A DNA stretch of 64,000 nt from CAIQCK01 sp041651735 (GTDB lineage Bacteria > Verrucomicrobiota > Verrucomicrobiia > CAIQCK01): the NCBI GenBank assembly GCA_041651735.1, contig JBAZIR010000001.1:1-64000 (forward strand). The letters are read 5' to 3'. Numbering within the stretch: position 1 is the stretch's first letter; each line of letters opens with the position of its first letter. The notes beneath the pieces were generated by a model. The model had not been told where the DNA came from and made no database searches. It saw only the letters and a list, made by a program, of their open reading frames with translations. The translations under genes and the position numbers were made by a program. Positions 35,665 to 44,663 of the stretch are shown here, piece after piece.

Positions 35665-36376
35665 GGGGCCAAATGGACGGCAGCAGCCAGCACCTCGCGC
35701 GCGTTGGACATCTCTCCTGACGTTGCGTTCGTCCCCCGCTTTGCGCCGTTCATCACTCGTCACTCGTCACTCGTCACTCCCCCCTCGTCACTTTGCACGT
35801 TCCGGCTTCACCCTGATTGAGACGATAGCGGTGATCGTGATCATCATGCTGGCGGTCGGCGTAGGCATGCCGACGTTCTTGCGAACCTATCGCGGTGAGA
35901 TCCTGCGCAGCGAGACAAGCACGTTGAGATCCACCATCCAGCACGCGCGCTATCAGGCTATCGTCCGCCAGCGCGCAATGTCGTTAAACATGGATTTTTC
36001 GGAGCAAGTTTACTGGATTGAAATGCCGGACATCACGGAGACCAACCTGGTATTGCAGGTGTTGAGCCTCAGTACCAATGCGCTGGCCTTTGCCGATGGC
36101 ACGGTGCCCGAAACCGCACTGCAAGCCGACGACCTTTCCACCAACGCCGTCATCACCGCGTTGCCCACGTCCACCCGCCATGAGATGGTTTCGCCGGCGC
36201 GCCTGCTGCAAGTGCAAGCCGCGGATGACACCGTTACAGCCAGCGGCACTGCTTCAATCGTGTTCTATCCCAACGGCGCCTTCTTCCTCGGCGGCGCCGA
36301 CGACGACACGGTCGCGATTGAGTTGGACCCCATGACGTCGCTCTCAAAACTGCTGCCCAATGCGCCAATGAGATGA
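35651..36376 (+). CDS. GspH-like pseudopilin with repeat-encoded leader
   Basis: A pseudopilin with the processing site ARSG^FTLIETIAVIVIIM, Glu5 present, then a GspH/FimT-like domain (TLRSTIQHARYQAIVRQRAMSL, SIVFYPNGAFFLGG). As annotated from 35651 it has 241 residues and a leader of about 52 residues, far longer than usual. Other starts are ATG 35654 or TTG 35723. The leader is mostly encoded by heptad repeats. The position between G and I supports the H role. Confidence 0.82.
   Translation: MMSEAGPNGRQQPAPRARWTSLLTLRSSPALRRSSLVTRHSSLPPRHFARSGFTLIETIAVIVIIMLAVGVGMPTFLRTYRGEILRSETSTLRSTIQHARYQAIVRQRAMSLNMDFSEQVYWIEMPDITETNLVLQVLSLSTNALAFADGTVPETALQADDLSTNAVITALPTSTRHEMVSPARLLQVQAADDTVTASGTASIVFYPNGAFFLGGADDDTVAIELDPMTSLSKLLPNAPMR
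35724..35800. repeat. Heptad repeat array in the gspH-like leader (right half)
   Basis: Eleven consecutive 7-mers, including GTCCCCC, GCTTTGC, GCCGTTC, ATCACTC, three copies of GTCACTC, CCCCCTC, GTCACTT and TGCACGT. The array ends just before the codons for the prepilin cleavage motif RSGFT. The three exact copies suggest recent slippage. Confidence 0.75.
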
Positions 36377-36383
36377 CACGCCC

Positions 36384-36425
36384 ATGCGCTGCGTTTCACG
36401 TTTCATGCCTCACGTTGTTCGCTCC
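36384..36425. repeat. Heptad repeat array forming the gspI-like leader codons
   Basis: Exactly six 7-mers from the start codon: ATGCGCT, GCGTTTC, ACGTTTC, ATGCCTC, ACGTTGT, TCGCTCC. They are followed directly by the GGCTTCACG that codes for the cleavage site G^FT. Confidence 0.7.
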
Positions 36426-36851
36426 GGCTTCACGTTGCTGGAGGTGATGTTGGCGGTGGCCATCGTCGGCACGGCGCTTTTCACCATTGCGATGGCCATC
36501 GGCCGCTGCACCGACTCGGCCAAGAACGCGAGCAACTACACCGTCGCGCACGATCTGGCGGAGATGAAGCTGATGGAATTCAGCAATCCGACCAACTTCA
36601 CCATGGGCATCACCACCGGCGATTTCGGCGACGGCTTTCCCAACTTCCAATGGCAGCGCGAGATTATCGCTGACGACAACCAGCTCGAATCGCTCTACAA
36701 ACAGACCCTTGTCATCAAGTGGCGCGAGCGAAATCGCGAATACGATGTGACGATGAACACGATTCTCTATAATCCAAGCTCCACTTCCAACACCATGGGC
36801 AACGCGCTGGGTCCCAGCAACCGCGGCCGGTCCGCCGCCGGAGGAAGCTGA
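36384..36851 (+). CDS. GspI-like minor pseudopilin
   Basis: A 155-residue pseudopilin with leader MRCVSRFMPHVVRSG, cleaved before F in G^FTLLEVMLAVAIVGTALF. A lone cysteine follows in IGRCTDSA. The body has AHDLAEMKLMEF and a short C-terminal domain. It overlaps the next gene by one base (TGATG). The first 14 codons are six heptad repeats. Confidence 0.85.
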   Translation: MRCVSRFMPHVVRSGFTLLEVMLAVAIVGTALFTIAMAIGRCTDSAKNASNYTVAHDLAEMKLMEFSNPTNFTMGITTGDFGDGFPNFQWQREIIADDNQLESLYKQTLVIKWRERNREYDVTMNTILYNPSSTSNTMGNALGPSNRGRSAAGGS

Positions 36852-37615
36852 TGAGCGGAAACGATTCCATCGCTCCATTTTCCCGCCGCGGCGGCTTCAC
36901 GCTGATCGAGCTGCTGTTGGCAACGGCGATCATGGCGAGCATGTTGGCGGCGGTGTTGATGACATGGAACACCGGACTGGCGGCGCTGAAACGGAGCCGT
37001 GACCTGACAGAAGGTCTCCAGCGCCAGCGCGCGCTGACGGACATCATCTCGCGATCGTTCCGCACGGCGATCTTTTCGCAGGAAAACGCCACTTGGTACG
37101 CCTGGGACACCCAGGACAACGGCGAGAGCGACTCCGTCAGCTTCGTGGCCACGGACGTGCCAGCGGTGGGGGCGATGGCGCAAACGAGCGGCGTGCCGCA
37201 GCGCATCCAGTTCTGGCTGGAGCCGGGCGAGCATAACGAACTGGTCCTGATGGCGCACGCGCGGAACTTTCTGGCTGCCGACGTGGATACCGCAGGGCAG
37301 ACCATCCGGCTGGCCGACTGGGTGAAGAGCTTCAACATGCGTTACTATGACGCGGCCAATGACCAATGGATGGACACATGGGACGATGCCACCACCATGC
37401 CCGGATCGCTTGAACTGACCATTACCATGGCGAATTCCAATCCCACCCAGGCGGACGTGACGCTGGTGAAGAACATTGATATCCCTTGCAACGCCGCGGC
37501 GCAGATCGGCACCGTGCCGACGGCGTCAAGCAGCAGGACGACCAGCAGCTCCAGCGGCGGCGCAAGCAGCGGGGCAAGCGGTGGTACAAGCAGCGGACGT
37601 GGCAGCGGCAGTTGA
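36851..37615 (+). CDS. GspJ-like minor pseudopilin
   Basis: A 254-residue pseudopilin with cleavage site RRGG^FTLIELLLATAIMASML and Glu5. The body has RSRDLTEGLQRQRALTDIISRSF, as in PulJ/GspJ. The last 35 residues are Ser/Gly/Thr-rich, unlike classical GspJ. It starts on the last base of the gspI-like stop. Confidence 0.85.
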   Translation: MSGNDSIAPFSRRGGFTLIELLLATAIMASMLAAVLMTWNTGLAALKRSRDLTEGLQRQRALTDIISRSFRTAIFSQENATWYAWDTQDNGESDSVSFVATDVPAVGAMAQTSGVPQRIQFWLEPGEHNELVLMAHARNFLAADVDTAGQTIRLADWVKSFNMRYYDAANDQWMDTWDDATTMPGSLELTITMANSNPTQADVTLVKNIDIPCNAAAQIGTVPTASSSRTTSSSSGGASSGASGGTSSGRGSGS

Positions 37616-37625
37616 GACGAAAAAG

Positions 37626-38717
37626 ATGAATCGCAGCGGCTTCAAACTTCAGCGGGACGTGGAACGGCGACACGGCGCCATCCTGATCGTCGTGCTCTGG
37701 GTCGTCCTGCTGCTGTCGTTGATGGTCAGCACGTTTGCCTTTACGATGCACATTGAGACGCGGCTGACGAGCTATCACGACCGCGAGTTGAAGGCAAAAG
37801 CGCTGGCCATGGCGGGCATCGAGTTCGAGAAGGCGCTGCTGGCGGCGAAAGTCAACAAGGCCGGGCAAATCAACAGCTCTGATGGTTCGGTGCGCCAGTT
37901 CTCCTCGACCACCGCCGATTACTATTCGGAGCCGTGGCATAACAACCCCGACCTGATCGATCGTGCGATCACGGGCACCGTGGAGGATGGCACTTTTACC
38001 GTGCAAGTGGTGGACGAACAGTCCAAGTTAAACGCAAATGCCATCACGCCGGAACAGTGGAAGATATTGTTGCAGATCAGCGGTGTGGACCTCGAAACCT
38101 CCAACATGATTGTTGACTCCATCGGCGATTGGATAGACACAAATAGCTCAAACAAACTTAATGGAGCCGAAGACGATTATTATATGGGGTTGTCGTCCGA
38201 CCAAGGCGGGCCGTATCATTGCAAGAACGCGTCACTGGACAGGATTGAAGAACTGCTGCTGATTCGAGGCATGACACCGGACATTTTCTATGGTCATTTG
38301 GGACAATCGCGCGGCGAGACAACCTACACGGGTCTCGCACAGTTCCTGACCACCATGCCGTTTATCAAGGTCAACGTGAACACCGCCTCCAGCCAGGTGC
38401 TCCAATGCATGCCCGGCGTCACCGCTCAGATGGCCGAGCAACTCATCCGCTACCGGCAGGGCGACGACGGCATCGACGGCACCGATGATGACAAGCCGCT
38501 TCTGGAGGTGGGCGCGATCGCGAACGTCTGGAGCGGCACCATGTCGCGCAACGCGATGCGCGCACTGGCCAACTCTCTGGGCGTCTCAAGCTCCTACTTC
38601 ACCATCTATTCCACCGGCACCGTCGGCAGCGTCCGCCGAATGATTGTGGTGACCCTCTTCCGCAACACTGAAGGGAGCTTCCAGACCATCAGTTGGAACG
38701 AACTGACGCCGCGCTGA
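37626..38717 (+). CDS. gspK: GspK-like minor pseudopilin
   Basis: A 363-residue protein of the GspK family, the tip of the pseudopilus. The start at 37626 gives a short leader ending RRHGA; the hydrophobic segment ILIVVLWVVLLLSLMVSTFAF lacks Glu5, as is normal for GspK. FTVQVVDEQSKLNANAI and IKVNVNTASSQVLQCMPGV are GspK family motifs (the last a helix-hairpin-helix region). The longer frame to 37476 overlaps the gspJ-like gene. Confidence 0.93.
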   Translation: MNRSGFKLQRDVERRHGAILIVVLWVVLLLSLMVSTFAFTMHIETRLTSYHDRELKAKALAMAGIEFEKALLAAKVNKAGQINSSDGSVRQFSSTTADYYSEPWHNNPDLIDRAITGTVEDGTFTVQVVDEQSKLNANAITPEQWKILLQISGVDLETSNMIVDSIGDWIDTNSSNKLNGAEDDYYMGLSSDQGGPYHCKNASLDRIEELLLIRGMTPDIFYGHLGQSRGETTYTGLAQFLTTMPFIKVNVNTASSQVLQCMPGVTAQMAEQLIRYRQGDDGIDGTDDDKPLLEVGAIANVWSGTMSRNAMRALANSLGVSSSYFTIYSTGTVGSVRRMIVVTLFRNTEGSFQTISWNELTPR

Positions 38718-38726
38718 TACGCACCG

Positions 38727-40211
38727 ATGAAATCGAAAACTCCCCATCGTCTTGGCATCGCGTTCGGTTCCGCGGGGCTTGACGTTGCCGAAGTGGCGTA
38801 TGACGGCGGGCAGTTGCGCGTTGTGCGCTGTGAGACGTTTGCCGCGCCAGCGGCGGCGGCCAACGGCGGCAAGGCCGCAACGGCCGGCCCAGTCTGGCCG
38901 GTCGAGAAGCTCAAACCGTTCCGGCCGGCAGCGGCACGAGGCGTGCCGGTGTGCGTCGGCTTGCGATCGGCGGACGTGTTCTGCCGGCTTGTGACACTGC
39001 CGACGGCCGCCGAGACTGAGCTGCGGCCGATGTTGGAGATGCAATTGGAGAACCTGTCGCCGCTGCCGACGGAGCAGGTGGTGTTCGGCTTCGAGGTTAT
39101 TCGCAAGACGGAGAAACAATCGGATTTGTTGGTGGCCATCGCGCGGCGCGAGGCGGTGGTGGAGCGGCTCGAACAGCTCCGCGAGGCGGGCTTTGCCGTC
39201 GAGACGCTCGACCTTGACGCGCTGGCGTTGCTGGGTTTCCTCGGACATGAGAAACCCTTGCGCGACAGGGAACTTGCGGCGCTGGCGCTGGTGATTCTGG
39301 AAGGCGACTCGGCGACACTGCTGCTGGTGCACGAGGGTCAGCCGCACTCGATCATGGCGGTGCCGTTGGGCAGCGACGTGTCGGTGTCCGATGCGGCCAC
39401 GCAGATCGCTGGCGCGCTTCATTTGGCGCAAACCGCTGTGCAGGCGTCGCAGCCCACGGCGGCCTGGCCGGTGGTGCGCCTGTTGCAACGCTCGGCCGAA
39501 GGCACGCTGGGGGCCCGGCTGAACCTGCCAACTCTCGGTGCTGCGTTAGCCGAACGGCTCGGGACCCCATGCGAACCGCTGGACTTGAGCGAGCGACAAC
39601 GCGTGGGTTTGGGCGCGGTCGGCCTTTGTGTGCGTGCCGGGTCAGGCCGGGCACGCATGAACCTCGTGCCCGCCGAGTATCAGGCGGAGCGCCACCGCCT
39701 TGCGCGGAAACGGCAACTCAGGCTGGCAGGGATTGCGCTGGGAGCGCTTTACGGTTTGCTTATCGTGGCTGCGGTGGCTGGCTTCGCTTATCAGTTCAAT
39801 CAGCTGGGTGGACTGGAAGAGAAGGCCGACGGCCTGAAATCCCCCTACGAACGCGCCAGCGCTTTGCAAGCCGACCTGCGCGTGTTGCAGGAATACGTCA
39901 GCAATCGCAGCGTGCCGCTGGAGATTCTCGCCGAGTTGCAGAAGCTCAAGCCGGACGCGGTGTGTCTGACGGAGTTTCATTTTACCGATGGCGAGCAGGC
40001 GGGACTGAGTGGTTACGCCTCGTCAGCCTCGGTCGTCAGCGAGTTCGAGGCGAAGCTGCAAAAATCGCCCTATTTCCCCGGCGGGACGGTGCTCTCGCCG
40101 CTGACGAACCAGAAAATGGCCGGCAACGTGGTGGTGCGGTTCACCATCCAGTGCAAGATCAAGAAGTCGGCGAAACACGAGACGCCGGGCGGACGCCGGC
40201 GTCCGCGGTAA
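38727..40211 (+). CDS. GspL-like protein with PilM-like and PilN-like parts
   Basis: A 494-residue platform protein. Residues 1-330 resemble a PilM-type actin-like domain (RLGIAFGSAGLDVAEV, LEMQLENLSPLPTEQVVFGFEV). Then comes MNLVPAEYQAER, a PilN hallmark, a membrane segment near 345 (LAGIALGALYGLLIVAAVAGFAY), a coiled region and a ferredoxin-like C-terminus. PilM and PilN are separate in type IV pili; the fusion is how GspL is built. The C-terminus ends in a basic tail. Confidence 0.85.
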   Translation: MKSKTPHRLGIAFGSAGLDVAEVAYDGGQLRVVRCETFAAPAAAANGGKAATAGPVWPVEKLKPFRPAAARGVPVCVGLRSADVFCRLVTLPTAAETELRPMLEMQLENLSPLPTEQVVFGFEVIRKTEKQSDLLVAIARREAVVERLEQLREAGFAVETLDLDALALLGFLGHEKPLRDRELAALALVILEGDSATLLLVHEGQPHSIMAVPLGSDVSVSDAATQIAGALHLAQTAVQASQPTAAWPVVRLLQRSAEGTLGARLNLPTLGAALAERLGTPCEPLDLSERQRVGLGAVGLCVRAGSGRARMNLVPAEYQAERHRLARKRQLRLAGIALGALYGLLIVAAVAGFAYQFNQLGGLEEKADGLKSPYERASALQADLRVLQEYVSNRSVPLEILAELQKLKPDAVCLTEFHFTDGEQAGLSGYASSASVVSEFEAKLQKSPYFPGGTVLSPLTNQKMAGNVVVRFTIQCKIKKSAKHETPGGRRRPR

Positions 40212-40230
40212 CACACAAACACAGAGAACC

Positions 40231-40836
40231 ATGGCGCTTTCTCAACGAGAAAAAATCCTGGCCGGCGCGTCGGCGGCGGTGGTGTTCGTGTGCCTGAATT
40301 GGTTCGCGGTCGGCCCGGCCATGGATACCTGGCAGGAGACCCAGGAGAAACTCTCTCAGACCCGGCAGAGGATCAAAGACTACGAGGCTGCGCTGGCGAT
40401 GGAGCCGCAGTGGCAGACCCAACTCCGCGAGTTGCGGACGCGCCTGAAACGGAGCGATCCCGGCCAGAGCGGCGCCGACGTCATTACGCGCATCGAAGGA
40501 GTCGGCAGCCAGTTGGGTTTCAACTTCAACCAGCGCGCGCCGTCGGCGCCGGTGGATCGCGATCGCTATACCGAGAAGTCGGCGACGTTCACGTTCCAGG
40601 GCCAGTGGCCCGGTCTGGTCAGGTTCCTGTTTGCGCTGACCAAGCAGCCGGAGATCTACCGCGTCACCACGCTGCGGTTGCGCGCGGAGACCCGGGATCC
40701 GAACCAGCTTGCCGGCGACATGACCATCGTGACTTATTACCTGACCGGCAACGAATCCAACGCCACGCGAAAGAAACCCGTGGACACTTCAGGGCCAGAG
40801 CGACAGGATAAACCCGTCAACGACGCGGAAAAATGA
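40231..40836 (+). CDS. GspM/PilO-like platform protein
   Basis: A 201-residue inner-membrane protein with one N-terminal segment (ILAGASAAVVFVCLNWFAV), a coiled coil (LSQTRQRIKDYEAALAM) and a small ferredoxin-like domain (FTFQGQWPGLVRFLFAL). This is the GspM/PilO layout. It pairs with the preceding GspL-like protein. Its stop overlaps the next gene in an ATGA. Confidence 0.8.
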   Translation: MALSQREKILAGASAAVVFVCLNWFAVGPAMDTWQETQEKLSQTRQRIKDYEAALAMEPQWQTQLRELRTRLKRSDPGQSGADVITRIEGVGSQLGFNFNQRAPSAPVDRDRYTEKSATFTFQGQWPGLVRFLFALTKQPEIYRVTTLRLRAETRDPNQLAGDMTIVTYYLTGNESNATRKKPVDTSGPERQDKPVNDAEK

Positions 40837-41747
40837 TCATGGCGGCCCCGGTGAAACAACAACGTAGAAACTCGACCGCGACGCAACGGTTGGCGACCGT
40901 CGGGTGCGGGCTGCTTGTTGCGTATGCGGCTGCCTCGTCGGCGCAGACCAACGTCCCGGTGGCTGCGGCGTCATCGGCCAGTGCTGCTCCCGCCGCCGCA
41001 CGGCAAACCAACGCCGTCAGCCAGGTTGCGATCGCGCCGCCTGCCACGAACACCGTTTCACTGGTTGACACGATCCAGGCTGATCCGGCTTTTCAATCCT
41101 ACACCAACCTGCTTGAACACTCGCTCTTCGTGCCGGCTTCCGAAATCGGTGGCGGCAGCGGCGGCGCTGGCGATCTCGGCCCGACCTTCGCCGGCGGTTT
41201 GCGGGTGACCGGGTTCTGGAAACACGGCGACGTCATCGAGGCCAGTCTCGAAGATCGTAACGAGCCGGACAAGAAGATGTTCGTCAAGATGGGCGATATG
41301 ATTGCGGACACGGAGATCAAAGTCGTCGGCTTTGATCTGCGCGGCCGCGCGGTGTTGCTGAAAAAAGGTGACGAAGAAGGCCGGCTCGAATACGAAAGCG
41401 AAGCCATGGCGGCGCCCACGACCGGGAAACCCGGCGCACCGGGAATGCCCGCCGCGCCTGGCCAGCCGGGCTCGGCGATGATGCAACGGCCCGGTATGCC
41501 GCCAACGCCGCCGCAACCCGGCATGCCCCCCGGTTCTCGAACCGGCGCCTTCCCTTCCAGGACTCCGCCGCAGGCTGTCACCGCCGGTGGTTCCGGCGAT
41601 TCGAACCGGCAAGTGTCGCGTAAAGAACAGCGCGAGCAAACCATCACGCGATTGCGGCAGATGATGCAAAGCACCGCCGACCCGGCGGCGAAGCAGCGGT
41701 TGCAGAATTACATCCAGATGCTGGAGAAGGCCAACTCCCAGGAGTAG
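40833..41747 (+). CDS. GspC/PilP-like protein
   Basis: A 304-residue protein with a hydrophobic N-terminal segment (LATVGCGLLVAYAAASSAQ). Near residues 115-190 is a beta domain resembling the GspC homology region/PilP (VTGFWKHGDVIEASLEDR, MIADTEIKVVGFDLRGRAVLLKKGDE), which would bind the secretin. A Pro/Gly/Met-rich linker leads to a C-terminal helical tail (REQTITRLRQMMQ). The position directly before the secretin fits this role. Confidence 0.7.
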   Translation: MIMAAPVKQQRRNSTATQRLATVGCGLLVAYAAASSAQTNVPVAAASSASAAPAAARQTNAVSQVAIAPPATNTVSLVDTIQADPAFQSYTNLLEHSLFVPASEIGGGSGGAGDLGPTFAGGLRVTGFWKHGDVIEASLEDRNEPDKKMFVKMGDMIADTEIKVVGFDLRGRAVLLKKGDEEGRLEYESEAMAAPTTGKPGAPGMPAAPGQPGSAMMQRPGMPPTPPQPGMPPGSRTGAFPSRTPPQAVTAGGSGDSNRQVSRKEQREQTITRLRQMMQSTADPAAKQRLQNYIQMLEKANSQE

Positions 41748-41774
41748 GCTGGTGTCACCCAACAAAATCGGAAA

Positions 41775-41867
41775 ATGAAAACGAAACAACACGCTCGGAA
41801 CCTGGCAGATCAGCCGGCAGTCTCCGGCCGCGTTGCCGCTTTAACTGAGGGAGAAGTCTGGTCATGA
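41775..41867 (+). CDS. Possible 30-residue leader ORF coupled to gspD
   Basis: A short frame, MKTKQHARNLADQPAVSGRV and ten more residues, that ends in an ATGA overlap with the secretin start. It lies in a 116-base gap between the GspC-like gene and gspD. The secretin has its own GAGGGAGAA about ten bases upstream. The overlap may be chance. Not recognised as any family. Confidence 0.25.
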   Translation: MKTKQHARNLADQPAVSGRVAALTEGEVWS

Positions 41868-44563
41868 AAACAGGGCTGTTAGTAGCGCTCGCGTTCCTGT
41901 GCGCCGTCAGCGCTCGGGCGCAGCAGACTCCGAACGCGGACGCCGCCAAGGCGACGATCCGCATCCGCGCCAGCGACCTGATGCGGCAGTCTTCCCAAGG
42001 CAGCAATACGGTTGTGGTCGCCGCTGCGCCGCTGGCCGCGTCCCCGGCTGCGTCCTCGCGGCCAACCGCTGCCGGCGCGCCGCCGCCGGGTCCGGCTCCC
42101 GTTCCGGGAACTCCGCCTCCGCCGCCGGGTCCGGCGCCCGTCACAGCGCCGCCGCGCGCGCCCATGGCCGCTCCGGCCCCAGCCGTTGTCGAGCCGGCTC
42201 CCAAGCAGACGTTCCACCAAAGCACCCTCACCGGCGACGAGCCGATTGAGTTCGACTGGATGAACGCCGACCTCTCACAGGTGCTCGCCAAATACAGCGA
42301 GCTGACCCGTCGCAGCGCCATTATGCAGCAGGGCTTGCAGGGCATGATCACCTTCCGCTCCTCTGGCCCCCTCAGCGTCGAGGAAGCCATCGGCGCGCTC
42401 GAGAGCGTCCTGCTCGTGAACGGCTATGCCATCGTCCCGATGGGCGAGAAGTTTTTCAAGGTGGTGCCGTCACCCTACGGCCCGCAGGAAGGGTTGCCGG
42501 TCTTCACCGAGGACGCGAAGATGCAGCAGTTCGACCGGTTGGTGGCGCAGGTGGTGCGCGTCAAGTTCCTCGACCCTACCGACGTGGCGCGCGCGTTGGG
42601 CGGCAGCGGCACCACCGGCGCGCCCATCATGCAGGGCGCTCCGCAAGCGGCCGGCGGCGGCGCCAGCGGCCGCGTCTTCATGCATCCCTACGGCCAGATC
42701 ATTCCGTTGCCGCGCTCCAGCGCCTTGTTGTTGATTGACACCGCGCTGAACGTCTCGCGCCTGAAGCAGATCATCGAATACATGGATACCACCAGCGAGA
42801 CGAAGATGGAGACGCGCGTTTATGTCCTGGAGAACGCCGACGCCGTTGCCGTTTATGGTATTCTCCAGCAATTGATTGCCGCCGACCAAGGCACCGGCGC
42901 GTCGGGGGGGCAGACGGGCCAGATTGTGGGGAACATGCCCGCCGGGGGATTTTCCATAGGCCGCAGCCGGCCCAGTGTCACCTCCATCGAGGAGAGTGTC
43001 ATCATGGGCCGCGTTCTCATCAACTACGACCTGCGCACCAACGCCCTCATCCTCATTACGCAGGAGGTGAACTTCGCGTTCTTCGAAAAGATCCTCAAGG
43101 CGCTCGACGTGAAAACCAACCAGGATTTCAAGACGCGCGTCTTCTTCCTCAACTACGCCGACGCCACAGACATGGCCAACATGCTCTACCAGTTGGTCCA
43201 GGGCGCCGAGCCAACGGCCGTGGGCGGGCGAGCGAGTGGAACAACCACCTCGCCTTATAGCAGTCGCACCGGCACGACCGGAACCAGCGGGCGCTCCACA
43301 GGCTTGGGAGGCAGCACCAGCAGCTCACGCGGCAACACCACCGGGTCGCGCAGCAGCAGCAGTGGCAGCCGCTCCGGCTCCAGTTCCCGAACCAGCAGTT
43401 CGCGGAACACCTCCACCTCGCGGGCCGCGACCGCCGGACGGTCCACGACCCCTTCCGTGCCGGGAGCGACGGGCGCAGCCGCCGGCGCCAACGTGCCGCA
43501 GCAATTGATCGAGATCATCCCCGACGTGCGCAACAACGCGCTGGTCGTCTTCGCGCCAGAGCAGGATCTGGAATCCCTCACCGATGTCATCAAGCAACTC
43601 GATGTTTTCCCGCCGCAGGTGGCCATCGATGTGGTTGTGGCCGAGGTGAGTCTGGACAAGGATACTACGGTCGGCGTCGATCTGTTCCAGAAAGCGGTGA
43701 CCAGCCCTTCACGGGCGGGGGCCGGCATCTCCACGCCGGACGGCGGCGGCATTCCATCCACGAACACCCTTTCGCGGTTGATTGATCCGCGCACCATCAC
43801 CAGCCCGCAGGCTTTGGCAGGCGCCGGCTTGACGGGTGGGTTGACCTACTTTGCGAGCTTCTTCGGCGGCGATCTGCGTGCCGTCATCAGCGCGTTGGCA
43901 GAGAACAGCACCTTCAAGGTGCTTCAGACGCCGCATCTTTACACCTCCAACAACCAGACTGCGCGCATATTCGTCGGCGAGTCGCGCCCCGTCGTCACCT
44001 CCACGGTGAGCGACTCGGCCGGCAGCGGCATCGCTTCGCGGTCAAACTATGACAATGTGGACATTGGCGTCGGTCTGGAGGTCACGCCGTTGATCAACCC
44101 GGATGGCGTTGTCACGTTCAACATCTACCAAACGGTGGACGACGTGAAAACCTATACGGTTATTGATGGCAACCAGGTGCCGGTCATAAGCCGCCGCGAA
44201 GCCGAAGCGGTGGCGGTGACCTGTAAGGATGGGCAAATCATCATCCTCGGCGGGTTGACCTCCACCGTCCGCAAGCAAATAATCAACCAGGTGCCGATCG
44301 TTGGCGATATCCCGTTGCTGGGCTACCTCTTCAAGAAGACGGAGTGGATTGATGCGAAGACCGAACTGGTGTTCTTCCTGCGTCCCAAGGTGATCCGCAC
44401 CGTCGAAGAGGCGCAGCGCTACACTTGGGGTCGCATTGAGAAGAGCAAGGATCTGCGCACCATGCCGCTCCGCGACGGCGAAGGCTATAGCCCGGTGCAG
44501 GACAAGCTCCACATGGAGAAACTCAAGGCCATTGACCGTTTCGACAAGACCGACAAGTTCTAG
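41864..44563 (+). CDS. gspD: Type II secretion secretin GspD
   Basis: An 899-residue outer-membrane secretin with a signal peptide (LLVALAFLCAVSARAQ), then a Pro/Ala-rich linker to about residue 110. N0 begins IEFDWMNADLSQVLAKYSEL, followed by N1-N3. N3 contains a long Ser/Gly/Thr-Arg-rich insert (about residues 455-545). The secretin core starts near VAIDVVVAEVSLDKDTTVGV and ends with VPIVGDIPLLGYLFKKTEW and ELVFFLRPKVI. The last 50 residues may bind a pilotin, but no pilotin gene is seen. Confidence 0.94.
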   Translation: MKTGLLVALAFLCAVSARAQQTPNADAAKATIRIRASDLMRQSSQGSNTVVVAAAPLAASPAASSRPTAAGAPPPGPAPVPGTPPPPPGPAPVTAPPRAPMAAPAPAVVEPAPKQTFHQSTLTGDEPIEFDWMNADLSQVLAKYSELTRRSAIMQQGLQGMITFRSSGPLSVEEAIGALESVLLVNGYAIVPMGEKFFKVVPSPYGPQEGLPVFTEDAKMQQFDRLVAQVVRVKFLDPTDVARALGGSGTTGAPIMQGAPQAAGGGASGRVFMHPYGQIIPLPRSSALLLIDTALNVSRLKQIIEYMDTTSETKMETRVYVLENADAVAVYGILQQLIAADQGTGASGGQTGQIVGNMPAGGFSIGRSRPSVTSIEESVIMGRVLINYDLRTNALILITQEVNFAFFEKILKALDVKTNQDFKTRVFFLNYADATDMANMLYQLVQGAEPTAVGGRASGTTTSPYSSRTGTTGTSGRSTGLGGSTSSSRGNTTGSRSSSSGSRSGSSSRTSSSRNTSTSRAATAGRSTTPSVPGATGAAAGANVPQQLIEIIPDVRNNALVVFAPEQDLESLTDVIKQLDVFPPQVAIDVVVAEVSLDKDTTVGVDLFQKAVTSPSRAGAGISTPDGGGIPSTNTLSRLIDPRTITSPQALAGAGLTGGLTYFASFFGGDLRAVISALAENSTFKVLQTPHLYTSNNQTARIFVGESRPVVTSTVSDSAGSGIASRSNYDNVDIGVGLEVTPLINPDGVVTFNIYQTVDDVKTYTVIDGNQVPVISRREAEAVAVTCKDGQIIILGGLTSTVRKQIINQVPIVGDIPLLGYLFKKTEWIDAKTELVFFLRPKVIRTVEEAQRYTWGRIEKSKDLRTMPLRDGEGYSPVQDKLHMEKLKAIDRFDKTDKF

Positions 44564-44663
44564 TATAAAAACCTTCCGGCACGGCGGAGCCGGGGCCCAA
44601 CACGAATTGGAATGGTCCGCTGCCACCGCGTGAGGGATGTTGCGAGCAACAGGGAACGAAGCC

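Noticed and set aside
35724..35800. CRISPR-like array
   Set aside because: Units are 7 bp without spacers and no cas genes are present.
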